Assembly: GCA_964608965.1 (NCBI GenBank)
Contig: CAZSPZ010000007.1
Location: 5,886 to 69,885 of the forward strand
Direction of reading: 5' to 3'
DNA from: UBA10908 sp964608965
GTDB taxonomy: Bacteria > Bacillota > Clostridia > Peptostreptococcales > Anaerovoracaceae
Length of the DNA stretch: 64,000 nt
Of the stretch, positions 40,292-48,593 are shown piece by piece. The translations under genes and the position numbers were made by a program. Each line of letters begins with the position of its first letter. Within the stretch, counting starts at the first letter, position 1. Below the pieces are notes generated by a model. That model ran no database searches. It worked only from the letters and a program-made list of their open reading frames with translations, and was not told where the DNA came from.

Positions 40292-41617
40292 ATGCATTTA
40301 ATACCGGATAATATCAGCCAACACACCAATGTGTTCGACGTCCTAAAAGAGAGAGGCTTTATTGAACAAACCACGCACGACGAAGAAATACGTGATTTGT
40401 TGGGAAAAGAAAAAATAAGATTTTACATAGGGTTCGACCCTACGGCGGATTGTCTTCATGTGGGACATTTTATGCAGGTCATTATTATGATGTACATGCA
40501 GAAGTTCGGTCACACGCCGATTGTGCTGATCGGCGGAGGAACCACCATGGTGGGAGATCCGTCCGGCCGCACGGATATGCGCCAAATGATGACCCCCGAT
40601 GTCATCCAGGAAAATTGTGTGATTTTTAAGCACCTTTTCGAACGATTCCTGGAATTCGACGAAGAATGTGTTTATACCGCTTCCGGTTCCACGCGCGGAA
40701 AAGGATTCTTAAATAAACAACCGGATCCCGGAAAAGCGATTTGCGTCAACAATATGTCCTGGCTGCTTCCTTTGAATTACATTGAGTTCATAAGAGATAT
40801 CGGCAAGCATTTCAGCGTAAACAGCATGCTTCGCGCGGATTGTTTTAAGCAGCGAATGGAAAAAGGATTATCGTTCCTTGAATTCAATTACATGCTGATG
40901 CAATCGTACGACTTTATGGTTCTTGCAAGGGACGTGGATTGCAAAATGCAGTTCGGAGGAAATGACCAGTGGTCCAATATTCTTTTTGGCGCGGATCTGG
41001 CAAGAAGAGAATTGAACAAGCAGGTTTACGGTATGACTTTTGCACTCTTGACCACAAGCGAAGGTACGAAGATGGGAAAAACACAAAAGGGAGCTTTATG
41101 GCTGGATCCGGACAAGACTTCTCCTTATGAGTTTTACCAATACTGGCGCAACACCGAGGACGCGGATGTCAACAAGTGCCTGCGCATGCTCACGTTCCTT
41201 CCGATGGAAGAGGTAAATCGTCTTTCGTCCTTGAAAGATCAGGAAATTAACCTGGCAAAAGAAATTTTGGCCTTCGAGGTAACGAAGTTAGTGCACGGAC
41301 AAGAAGAGGCCACAAAAGCACAGGAAGCTGCAAGAGCGGCTTTCGGAGGCGAGGGAGCTATGGGAAACGTACCTTCCACGGCTTTTGACAAAGCGCTTTT
41401 CGAAGGGGATGGCATGGGTGTCGTCGCGCTTCTTAAAGAGTGCGGATTGGTTCCAAGCAACGCAGAGGGTTTTCGCACCATAGAGCAAGGCGGTTTAATG
41501 CTCGATGGAGAAAAGGTTACCGACACTAAAATGAAGATTACCTTAGAGACGTTCCAAGGTAATTCGATACTCTTAAAAAAGGGAAAAAAGACATTTCACA
41601 GAGTGGAGCTATTATAA
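40292..41617 (+). CDS. tyrS: Tyrosyl-tRNA synthetase
   Basis: Class I synthetase charging tRNA-Tyr. 441 residues. The HIGH motif is HVGH in ADCLHVGHF near residue 55, YMLMQSYDF and GGNDQWSNI form the tyrosine pocket, and the KMSKS loop is KMGKT in GTKMGKTQKG. The C-terminal S4-like domain (GGLMLDGEKVTDTKMKI) binds tRNA. No T-box precedes it, unlike many clostridial tyrS genes; it lies 21 nt behind upp. A terminator follows. Confidence 0.95.
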   Translation: MHLIPDNISQHTNVFDVLKERGFIEQTTHDEEIRDLLGKEKIRFYIGFDPTADCLHVGHFMQVIIMMYMQKFGHTPIVLIGGGTTMVGDPSGRTDMRQMMTPDVIQENCVIFKHLFERFLEFDEECVYTASGSTRGKGFLNKQPDPGKAICVNNMSWLLPLNYIEFIRDIGKHFSVNSMLRADCFKQRMEKGLSFLEFNYMLMQSYDFMVLARDVDCKMQFGGNDQWSNILFGADLARRELNKQVYGMTFALLTTSEGTKMGKTQKGALWLDPDKTSPYEFYQYWRNTEDADVNKCLRMLTFLPMEEVNRLSSLKDQEINLAKEILAFEVTKLVHGQEEATKAQEAARAAFGGEGAMGNVPSTAFDKALFEGDGMGVVALLKECGLVPSNAEGFRTIEQGGLMLDGEKVTDTKMKITLETFQGNSILLKKGKKTFHRVELL

Positions 41618-41621
41618 AATC

Positions 41622-41651
41622 AAAAAGGCGGGAGCAACCCGCCTTTTTTTT
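41622..41651. terminator. Bidirectional terminator after tyrS
   Basis: AAAAAGGCGGG-AGCA-CCCGCCTTTTTTTT, convergent genes on both sides. Confidence 0.92.
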
Positions 41652-42546
41652 ACGAATCTCCAAGAGTGTTGTATGGATGATTGTCCTTGCGCAAATGAAC
41701 CAAGGCGGCCATCGCAAAGATAATGATATAACCTATCACGCTCCAATGATCGGGCAGCTGACGGAACATCAAAAGGCTGAAGATGGAAGAAAATATAATC
41801 TCAGAAAAAGAATACAAAGATATGTCCCTGGCCGGCGCATTGAAATATGCGGCGGTCACCGCAAATTGACCTGCTCCGGCAAACAGTCCTGCCAGGAGAA
41901 GAAATCCGAGCTGTTCAACGTTCATGGGGTGGTAATCAAAAATTAAAAAGGGAAGAAGAACCGCACAGGAAAAAGCAGAAAAGAAAAACACCACAAAACA
42001 GCTGCCAATACCGCTGTCTGCGAGTTTTCTTATCACCACATATGCTATGCCGGCAAAAATTCCACTGAGAAGTCCCAGCGCAGCCGGAAAAATATCAACA
42101 TTGGAAAACGATGGCTTCACGATAAACATACTCCCTGCAAAGGCTGTAAAAACAGCGATTACCTGAAATTTTGTAATTTTTTCTTTCAGGAGGAGGTAGC
42201 TGAAAAAAATCGTAAAGAAAGGCGACATTTTATTCAGCGCGGTCGCATCCGATAAAATAAGGTGATCGACGGCGTAAAAATACATGAGCACGGCCGCGGT
42301 TCCAAAGGAGGCGCGCAGAACTAAGTCGGGGATGAATTTTTTAGGCACTTTAAAACTTTCTTTGTTTTTAAGTACCATGGCGAACGCAAAGAAAAGCGAT
42401 ACAAGGTTGCGAAAGAAACTTTTTTGTATGGGGGGAAGATCTCCGGAGCATTTCACAAACAACGTCATCAAGGCAAAGCAAAGCGAAGAGAGGATGATTA
42501 AAACGATTCCTTTATAAATATTGTTTTCAGATTGTTTTCTGTTCAT
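41650..42546 (-). CDS. EamA/DMT-family transporter
   Basis: Ten-helix drug/metabolite transporter of 298 residues with two EamA repeats; LILSDATALNKMSPFFTIFFSYLLLKEKITKFQ ends the first repeat and the second ends in SEIIFSSIFSLLMFRQLPDHWSVIGYIIIF, unusually with Arg-Gln in place of the common G-E before the Pro-like turn. Substrate unknown. The start ATG follows AAAGAGGTGTGCT. It is not closely similar to the DMT protein encoded at 13091. Confidence 0.85.
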   Translation of the reverse strand: MNRKQSENNIYKGIVLIILSSLCFALMTLFVKCSGDLPPIQKSFFRNLVSLFFAFAMVLKNKESFKVPKKFIPDLVLRASFGTAAVLMYFYAVDHLILSDATALNKMSPFFTIFFSYLLLKEKITKFQVIAVFTAFAGSMFIVKPSFSNVDIFPAALGLLSGIFAGIAYVVIRKLADSGIGSCFVVFFFSAFSCAVLLPFLIFDYHPMNVEQLGFLLLAGLFAGAGQFAVTAAYFNAPARDISLYSFSEIIFSSIFSLLMFRQLPDHWSVIGYIIIFAMAALVHLRKDNHPYNTLGDS

Positions 42547-42655
42547 AGCACACCTCTTTCATCTTAAGCCCCTTTTTCATAATGTCAACTTTCAAGGAAC
42601 TTTTTTCCTTCTAAAACGTCTAAACTTTCGGCGCAGGCATTTTTATAGGCAGATG

Positions 42656-42685
42656 TTGACGCCGTACCACAAAAGGTAGTACACT
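42656..42685 (+). promoter_or_regulatory. Candidate promoter of the ABC exporter operon
   Basis: TTGACG (42656-42661), 18 nt, TACACT (42680-42685). It is 65 nt before the ATP-binding subunit gene. Confidence 0.6.
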
Positions 42686-42749
42686 TTGAGCGTTGGCGCA
42701 TTTGTGAAATCCGATTCGAATCAATTCAGAAAAAAGCAAGGAATAAAAT

Positions 42750-43463
42750 ATGACAGAAGAAACAAAAAAAACTTTGATCCGGGTTGAACACATTCGAAAG
42801 GTTTATCGAATGGGCGAGGAAAAAGTAATCGCTCTCGGCGATGTTAGCCTGGAAATAGAACAAGGTGAAATTGTATGTTTTTTGGGCACTTCCGGTTCAG
42901 GGAAATCCACTTTTTTAAATATGGTTGCAGGATTGGAAAAGCCTACAAGGGGTGAAATTTGGATTGGTAAAATCCCCATTCACAAGCTCAACGAAGAGCA
43001 GGTGACGCTTTTTCGACAAAAGAACATCGGCTTTATTTTCCAAGCGTATCATCTCATTGCAAGCATGACAGCCTTGGATAATGTAACCATTCCCTTAACG
43101 TTCAGGGGCGTGGAAAAACCAAAGCGCTTAAAAGAGGGAAAGGCGGTTCTGAAAGCCGTAGGCCTGCAGGGATATGAAAACCGCCGTCCGACACAAATGT
43201 CCGGAGGCCAGCAGCAGAGGGTCGGGATAGCAAGAGCCATGGTGGGGAGTCCCAAGATACTTTTTGCCGATGAGCCTACGGGAAACCTGGACTCCATCAC
43301 GACAAAAGAAGTCATGGAATTGATGATATCTCAGGTAAAGGCAAATGGACAAACCCTGATCCTTGTCACACACGATCGCAATATTGCAGAATATGCAGAT
43401 CGAATCGTGACCATACAAGACGGAAATATAGTTAAAATAGAGAAGAAGAGGGAAAAGAGATGA
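42750..43463 (+). CDS. ABC transporter ATP-binding protein (MacB/LolD type)
   Basis: 237-residue ATPase of the MacB/LolD/FtsE class. Walker A GTSGSGKST (~residues 48-56), Q-loop FIFQAYHL, signature MSGGQQQRVGIARA, Walker B ILFADEPTGNLDS and H-loop LVTHDRN are complete. It overlaps the next gene by 4 nt and pairs with the FtsX-fold permease two genes on. Such systems are mechanotransmission exporters rather than channels. Confidence 0.92.
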   Translation: MTEETKKTLIRVEHIRKVYRMGEEKVIALGDVSLEIEQGEIVCFLGTSGSGKSTFLNMVAGLEKPTRGEIWIGKIPIHKLNEEQVTLFRQKNIGFIFQAYHLIASMTALDNVTIPLTFRGVEKPKRLKEGKAVLKAVGLQGYENRRPTQMSGGQQQRVGIARAMVGSPKILFADEPTGNLDSITTKEVMELMISQVKANGQTLILVTHDRNIAEYADRIVTIQDGNIVKIEKKREKR

Positions 43464-45439
43464 ATAGTAAAAAAACTCCCGGCAAAAAGCGAATTTGCCT
43501 GACGTTAGCCGGAATGCTGATTGCACTTTTAGCGACACCGCTCTGCAGCTTTGCGGCGGATGCCATCACGCTGTCGCATACTGCGGGTTTTAACGCGACG
43601 CAAGGGGACAACAGCGTTTATATCGTGGTGGAAGCGGATGTATTGGTGGCAGGTTCCGACTATATGCTCGTGATGACTTCCGCCGACAGCGACATTACAG
43701 TGACAACCGGAAACACGGGCGTATTTCCCGCAGGGACGGACAACGACGGAACTTTCATTGTGAAAGTAGCAAGGACCGCTGATGTCGGAGATCATACGCT
43801 AACGGTAAAGGCGATCGCCGACGGCACAGGAACTGTCATTACAACAAAAGCCCTGACATTGGATGTGGCAAAAAATCAGGACAGCTTCTCTTCTGCGGGC
43901 CAGGCGGCTTTTGATGTGACTTACGTCGTTTCCGGCGGAAGCAGCATTGTTGCCGGGCAGAACAATACACTCAGTCTCTCTCTCTTTAACAGAGGCAACA
44001 CGGTGATAAAAAATGCGAGAGTCAGCCTTTCTCTTCCGGAAGGGATTTCGATTAAAAGCGGCGCGGCCACGGTCAATGCCGGATATATATCGATAGGAAA
44101 AACCTACGTTGCGGAATTCCCCATCGTTGCGGAAACTTCTCTTGCCAGCAAAAGTTATCCCGTCGTAGTGAAAATATCAGGACTCGATTCTTCCAATGCG
44201 GAAGTGACCGTGGAAGAAACCATTTATATTCCGGTTGCCGGAACCGGCGGATCCGGAGATCTGGATTTGGAGATTGTCAATGTCAGCGCTCCGGAATCTG
44301 TTTCTGCGGGCAAGGATTTTACGGTAACATTCGACATAAAAAACAAAGGATCATACGATGCTTCCAACATTAAAGCCACGTTGAAAGTTCCCGAAAGTGT
44401 CATTAACAAGACGAAAAATGTTTTCTTAATAAGTTCAATTGCCGCAGGCGCAACACAGTCCTGCAGCGTTACGCTCAATGCAAAGACCGGCGGAGAATAC
44501 GCTCTGTTTGAAATATCGGCAGGGAATGCGGACGGTACGAACACAGTGTCCCAGTACGCAGGAACAATGGTCACCGGAGGAAGTGGGGGTGTCAATCCGC
44601 AGCTGATGGTTTCCGCATACAGTTACGGAGGCGCACCTGTTAAAGCCGGAGAAGATTTTTATTTATCTTTAAGCCTTAACAATACAAGCTCCGGCACCGG
44701 ATTGCAGAACATCAAAGTAACCGTCACGAGCGACGACAGCGCTTTTCTGCCTGTGGGCACCAGCAATGCTTTTTACGTTTCAGGCATTGCCGCAAACAGT
44801 GTTGTTTCGCATACCATCCATCTTGCGGCGGGAAAGGATGCAGAACAGAAGGCCAGCACGATTACCGTCAGCATGAGCTACGAGGATACAGCCGGCGGAA
44901 CGCATACGGCCACTGACATTATCTCTATACCCGTTATTCAGGAAACGCGGCTGGTTATCGATGAAATTCTCGATCCGGGCTACCTTACCGCAGATCAAAT
45001 GGGGTATTTGAACGTTAACTATTACAATATGGGAAAAACGCAGCTTTCCAACCTCAGAATCACGACGGAAGGAGATTTTACCGTAGAAGGCTCAGCAACC
45101 ATGTACGTTGGTAATATGGCCTCGGGAAAGAGCGATTATTACAATATAAACTTCTTCCCCAATGCTGCAGGTCCGCTGAGCGGAAAAGTGACATTCACCT
45201 TCGAAGACGCAGCCGGCGACGAGCAGACCATTGTGAAAGATTTTACTTTTAATATCGGAGAAGCCGTTGTTTGGGAAGAAGATCCGAACATGCCTGTCGA
45301 AGAACCTTCTGCCGGCGGCCTTGGGGTATGGAAATGGGTCATCGGTGCGGTTGCTGTGGTCGGTGGAAGTTTTGCCGGCTATAAAATCCGCAGAAAGAAA
45401 AAACTGGCGGCGGACGAGGAGTTTAACCTGAATGAATAA
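43460..45439 (+). CDS. Membrane-anchored CARDB-repeat surface protein
   Basis: 659-residue exported protein between the ATPase and permease genes. A signal peptide (GKKRICLTLAGMLIALLATP, Ala-X-Ala-like end at about residue 33) is followed by four immunoglobulin-like CARDB/NEW3-type repeats at roughly 150-260, 270-370, 385-490 and 495-610, each with an N-x-G/N-x-S turn (LFNRGNT, IKNKGSY, LNNTSSG, YYNMGKT). Then come an acidic linker, one helix (WKWVIGAVAVVGGSFAGYKI) and a basic cytoplasmic tail RRKKK. The position is that of the MacA-type periplasmic adaptor in MacAB systems. A role as extracellular adaptor or substrate-binding arm is inference. Confidence 0.8.
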   Translation: MNSKKTPGKKRICLTLAGMLIALLATPLCSFAADAITLSHTAGFNATQGDNSVYIVVEADVLVAGSDYMLVMTSADSDITVTTGNTGVFPAGTDNDGTFIVKVARTADVGDHTLTVKAIADGTGTVITTKALTLDVAKNQDSFSSAGQAAFDVTYVVSGGSSIVAGQNNTLSLSLFNRGNTVIKNARVSLSLPEGISIKSGAATVNAGYISIGKTYVAEFPIVAETSLASKSYPVVVKISGLDSSNAEVTVEETIYIPVAGTGGSGDLDLEIVNVSAPESVSAGKDFTVTFDIKNKGSYDASNIKATLKVPESVINKTKNVFLISSIAAGATQSCSVTLNAKTGGEYALFEISAGNADGTNTVSQYAGTMVTGGSGGVNPQLMVSAYSYGGAPVKAGEDFYLSLSLNNTSSGTGLQNIKVTVTSDDSAFLPVGTSNAFYVSGIAANSVVSHTIHLAAGKDAEQKASTITVSMSYEDTAGGTHTATDIISIPVIQETRLVIDEILDPGYLTADQMGYLNVNYYNMGKTQLSNLRITTEGDFTVEGSATMYVGNMASGKSDYYNINFFPNAAGPLSGKVTFTFEDAAGDEQTIVKDFTFNIGEAVVWEEDPNMPVEEPSAGGLGVWKWVIGAVAVVGGSFAGYKIRRKKKLAADEEFNLNE

Positions 45440-46748
45440 CAGGGATATTATCGAACTGTGCGTGGGAAATCTCCTGCGCCGCAGAACAAGAACAATCCTT
45501 GCAGTAATAGGCGTCATTGTCGGAACTTGCGCCATCATTGTCATGCTTTCAATCGGCTTTGGACTTTCTGCCAGTTATCAGCAGCAAATAGAGTCCTACG
45601 GAAATCTTCATACCGTGCAAATTTATAATTATGGCGGGGGCATCGACGCCAACGGCAAAACGATTACCTTAGACGATGCCACCATTGCGAAAATTGAAGC
45701 TTTGGACGGCGTTTCCGCTGTAACTCCTGTCATAGAGCAATATCTTACCCTTGGGATAGGGAAGATGGTTTGCGGGGCGTCTGTCTTTGGCATCCGTCCC
45801 GATACCATGGAAAAATTCGGCTTCGAAGTTGCGGAGGGAAGATTGCTGGAACCCGGAGACAAATATGCCGTCGTTTTCGGCAAAAATGTGGCCAGCTGGT
45901 TTTATAATCCTCGCCAGCAGCAAGGCTCAGGCTATGGCGGAGAAGCGACGGTGGATGTCATTACGAACGATCTTGTTTTGACCGGAGATTGGAGCTATGG
46001 CACGCCTCAAGAGGGAGAAGGCGAAATTCACTACGAAATTTACGAAGGGCAAGGCGTGGGACTTTTAGCCGCGGAAAACGACGAATCGTCCTATAGAGTC
46101 TATATGAGTATTGATGTTTTAAAAGAGATAAAAACAGAAATCAGGAAAGCGAACGGAGAAGTGATCGTCGGAGGAAAGACGACCTACGACCAGGCGTTGG
46201 TCTACGTGGATGACATTAACGATGTTTCGGGCGTATGCGACATCATTCGGGACGACATGGGCTTTGAAACCTATAGTTTAAACGATTGGCTGGAGAGCAT
46301 GAAAGAGACGGCGGCTATGATTCAGGGCATACTCGGGGGAATCGGCGCGATATCGCTGCTTGTTGCTGCTCTTGGCATTGCCAATACGATGATCATGTCC
46401 ATTTATGAGCGAACAAAAGAGATCGGCGTGATGAAAGTAATCGGCGCAAACTTAAAGGATATTCGAAAAATGTTCATGCTGGAAGCCGGAATGATAGGAT
46501 TTTTGGGCGGGGTCGTCGGTCTGATTATAAGCTATATCATTTCTTTGCTGTTGAATACGGTGCTATTGCCTGTAATGCAAGGGTTGCTCGGTTCTCTGGG
46601 CGGTGACGGTTCTGTTGTATCTGTCATCCCGCTTTGGGTTTCCGTGGGATCTTTGATCTTTGCAACGTTTATTGGCCTTGCATCCGGTTATTATCCGGCA
46701 AAGAGAGCAATGAACCTTTCCGCGCTGGAAGGGTTGAAAAACGAATAG
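45432..46748 (+). CDS. ABC transporter permease (MacB/FtsX fold)
   Basis: 438 residues: one N-terminal helix (RTILAVIGVIVGTCAIIVMLS), a large extracytoplasmic MacB_PCD domain (~50-290), then three C-terminal helices of the FtsX domain with GIANTMIMSIYERTKEIGVMKVIGA, the coupling-helix signature. It overlaps the CARDB gene by 8 nt behind GAGGAGTTTAACC. Together the three genes form one exporter; cargo could be a peptide, lipid or antibiotic. Confidence 0.92.
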   Translation: MNNRDIIELCVGNLLRRRTRTILAVIGVIVGTCAIIVMLSIGFGLSASYQQQIESYGNLHTVQIYNYGGGIDANGKTITLDDATIAKIEALDGVSAVTPVIEQYLTLGIGKMVCGASVFGIRPDTMEKFGFEVAEGRLLEPGDKYAVVFGKNVASWFYNPRQQQGSGYGGEATVDVITNDLVLTGDWSYGTPQEGEGEIHYEIYEGQGVGLLAAENDESSYRVYMSIDVLKEIKTEIRKANGEVIVGGKTTYDQALVYVDDINDVSGVCDIIRDDMGFETYSLNDWLESMKETAAMIQGILGGIGAISLLVAALGIANTMIMSIYERTKEIGVMKVIGANLKDIRKMFMLEAGMIGFLGGVVGLIISYIISLLLNTVLLPVMQGLLGSLGGDGSVVSVIPLWVSVGSLIFATFIGLASGYYPAKRAMNLSALEGLKNE

Positions 46749-46754
46749 TTTCAC

Positions 46755-46783
46755 TTGACATTCCGCGCTTTTTCAATTACTAT
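46755..46783 (+). promoter_or_regulatory. Promoter of rplM-rpsI
   Basis: TTGACA (46755-46760), 17 nt, TACTAT (46778-46783), partly overlapping a TATAAT at 46781-46786. Confidence 0.75.
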
Positions 46784-46786
46784 AAT

Positions 46787-46943
46787 CGTTGCGCTACTTA
46801 TAAGCGCAAGTGATCAAAGGTACAGGCGGGTTACCCTGCCATGGCCGAGCAGTTACAGTTTGCAGTGCCGAAAACGATGAACGACATTCATCAGAGTAGG
46901 CGTCGAAAAAGATGGAAACATCAGAGTAGACAAGGAGGTTCCC
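46787..46943 (+). ncRNA. Structured leader of rplM-rpsI (candidate autoregulatory L13 leader)
   Basis: The ~155-nt leader has a GCGCT/AGCGC hairpin (46790-46806), a GGCGGG/CCCTGCC hairpin (about 46826-46842), GATGAA/TTCATC at 46876-46893, and a direct repeat CATCAGAGTAG at 46889-46899 and 46919-46929, the second just before the ribosome site. Leaders binding L13 are known upstream of this operon in Firmicutes; whether this is that Rfam family cannot be decided by eye. Confidence 0.5.
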
Positions 46944-47372
46944 ATGTCATCATACATCGCAAAACCTTCGGAGATTGAAAGAAAATGGTTCGTTATTGAT
47001 GCGGAAGGCAAAACACTCGGTCGCCTGGCATCAGAAGCCGCATCGATTCTCCGTGGAAAGAAAAAGCCCACTTACACACCGTTCTTGGATACAGGAGATT
47101 ACGTAATCGTGATCAACGCCGAGAAAATCGAAGTAACAGGCAAAAAAAGAGAAGATAAAATATATACGCATCACACCGGTTATCCGGGTGGTCTTCGCGA
47201 AGTAACCTTCGAGAAGTTGCAGGCAAAAAGACCGGACGAGATCATCCGACATGCTGTAAAAGGCATGATGCCCAAGGGTCCCCTTGGACGTCAGATGTTC
47301 AAGAAGTTGAAGGTTTATGCGGGTCCGGATCATAAGCACGAAGCTCAAAAGCCGGAAATCTGGAATTTCTAA
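46944..47372 (+). CDS. rplM: 50S ribosomal protein L13
   Basis: 142-residue large-subunit protein needed early in 50S assembly. N-terminal KWFVIDAEGKTLGRLAS, the central GDYVIVINAEKIEVTGKK and RHAVKGMMPKGPLGRQM are the family signatures. Strong ribosome site ACAAGGAGGTTCCC. Followed 18 nt later by rpsI, the usual pair. Confidence 0.98.
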   Translation: MSSYIAKPSEIERKWFVIDAEGKTLGRLASEAASILRGKKKPTYTPFLDTGDYVIVINAEKIEVTGKKREDKIYTHHTGYPGGLREVTFEKLQAKRPDEIIRHAVKGMMPKGPLGRQMFKKLKVYAGPDHKHEAQKPEIWNF

Positions 47373-47390
47373 TCGAAGGGAGATAACGAA

Positions 47391-47783
47391 ATGGCTAAAA
47401 TGCAATACTGCGGAACAGGCAGAAGAAAATCGTCCGTTGCCAGAGTAAGACTTGTCCCCGGCAAAGGAAGCATCACGATCAACAAGCAGGACCTTAATGA
47501 ATATTTCGGTATGGAAATTCTGAAGAGCGAAGTCAGAAGACCTCTCGCTTTAGTAAATTCCGACACGAAATTTGATGTCATCGCCACAGTAAAAGGCGGC
47601 GGATATTCCGGCCAGGCCGGCGCGCTTCGCCACGGCATCTCAAGAGCTCTGTGTCATGCGGATTTAGAAAACAGACCTGCTTTAAAGGCTGCCGGTTTTC
47701 TAACCAGAGACCCCAGAATGAAGGAAAGAAAGAAGTACGGCTTAAAGAAAGCCAGAAAAGCTTCCCAGTTCAGCAAGAGATAA
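47391..47783 (+). CDS. rpsI: 30S ribosomal protein S9
   Basis: 130-residue small-subunit protein whose C-terminal tail reaches the P-site tRNA. GTGRRKSSVARVRL opens the protein, GGGYSGQAGALRHGISRAL is the signature, and the tail KKYGLKKARKASQFSKR ends in the expected S-K-R. A terminator follows about 30 nt later. Confidence 0.98.
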   Translation: MAKMQYCGTGRRKSSVARVRLVPGKGSITINKQDLNEYFGMEILKSEVRRPLALVNSDTKFDVIATVKGGGYSGQAGALRHGISRALCHADLENRPALKAAGFLTRDPRMKERKKYGLKKARKASQFSKR

Positions 47784-47813
47784 TATTCGGAGTTTCGGCA
47801 ATTTAATACGTAC

Positions 47814-47848
47814 AAAAAGGTGCTTTTCGAAAGAAAAGCACCTTTTTT
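47814..47848 (+). terminator. Terminator after rpsI
   Basis: AAAAAGGTGCTTTTC-GAAA-GAAAAGCACCTTTTTT, a perfect 15-bp stem. Confidence 0.95.
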
Positions 47849-47892
47849 GCGATTGAGCTGAATAAATTCACAATATTTGTTCGGGTTATGTA

Positions 47893-47922
47893 TTGACACT
47901 TCTCCCCGGGACAAGGTATAAT
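47893..47922 (+). promoter_or_regulatory. Promoter of the purine operon
   Basis: Perfect TTGACA (47893-47898) and TATAAT (47917-47922), 18-nt spacer, upstream of the ZTP riboswitch. Confidence 0.9.
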
Positions 47923-47936
47923 CAACGCATCAATTA

Positions 47937-48063
47937 TAGTGTTTTTTGTTACTGACGGATAAAGTGGTTACCACAAGGGAGCAAAAAACAGCAAGCACAA
48001 ATGCCGACCGTCTGGGCAGTCCTATGTGGCTAGAATCACTACGCCATGGGACTGCCCTTTTTT
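47937..48063 (+). ncRNA. ZTP/ZMP riboswitch (pfl motif) with terminator
   Basis: GTTTTTTG (47941-47948) pairs with CAAAAAAC (47982-47989) enclosing ACCACAAGGGAGC, the first conserved subdomain. The second subdomain is GCCGACCGTCTGGGCA (48003-48018). The terminator GGGCAGTCC (48014-48022)/GGACTGCCC (48049-48057) with a T-run shares its 5' arm with the aptamer, so ligand binding should block termination and switch on purE. ZTP/ZMP rises when 10-formyl-THF runs short, matching control of a purine operon. Confidence 0.92.
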
Positions 48064-48086
48064 ATTTCAAGAAATCGAGGTAGGTT

Positions 48087-48581
48087 ATGAAAAAGATTGC
48101 TATCATCATGGGCAGCGAGAGCGATCTGCCTGTTGTGGAAAAAGGAATTCGCATTCTTCAGGATTTCAATGTGCCATTTCAGGTTCATGTTTACTCCGCT
48201 CACAGAACGCCCGAAGAAGCAAGACTCTTTGCAGCGTCTGCCAGAGCGCACGGTTTTGGCGTCATCATCGCTGCAGCAGGCAAAGCTGCTCATTTAGCCG
48301 GAGCCCTCGCGGCAAATACAACTCTGCCGGTAATAGGTATACCCGTCAAGTCTTCTGAATTAGATGGACTTGACGCTTTATTTTCCACCGTGCAAATGCC
48401 GGGAGGTATTCCCGTTGCCACTGTGGCAATCGACGGAGCCGCCAATGCCGCTTTGTTGGCGATACAAATTTTAGCTGTGGAAGATCCTGCATTGGCCAAT
48501 CGATTGGAACAGGCCAGACTTACAGCCAAGGAAAGTATTCTTGAAAAAGACAAAGCTATTTCAGAAAAATATAACGTGTAA
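48087..48581 (+). CDS. purE: 5-(carboxyamino)imidazole ribonucleotide mutase
   Basis: Converts N5-CAIR to CAIR in purine synthesis. 164 residues. GSESDLPVVEKG is the phosphate-binding N-terminus, YSAHRTPE holds the catalytic His, and VQMPGGIPVATVAIDGAANAALLA is the C-terminal block of class I PurE. Class I needs PurK to make N5-CAIR, but purK is not in the window, so either it lies elsewhere or this enzyme uses AIR and CO2 directly. First gene of the operon, start after GAGGTAGGTT. Confidence 0.95.
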   Translation: MKKIAIIMGSESDLPVVEKGIRILQDFNVPFQVHVYSAHRTPEEARLFAASARAHGFGVIIAAAGKAAHLAGALAANTTLPVIGIPVKSSELDGLDALFSTVQMPGGIPVATVAIDGAANAALLAIQILAVEDPALANRLEQARLTAKESILEKDKAISEKYNV

Positions 48582-48593
48582 AAGGAGTCGGAA

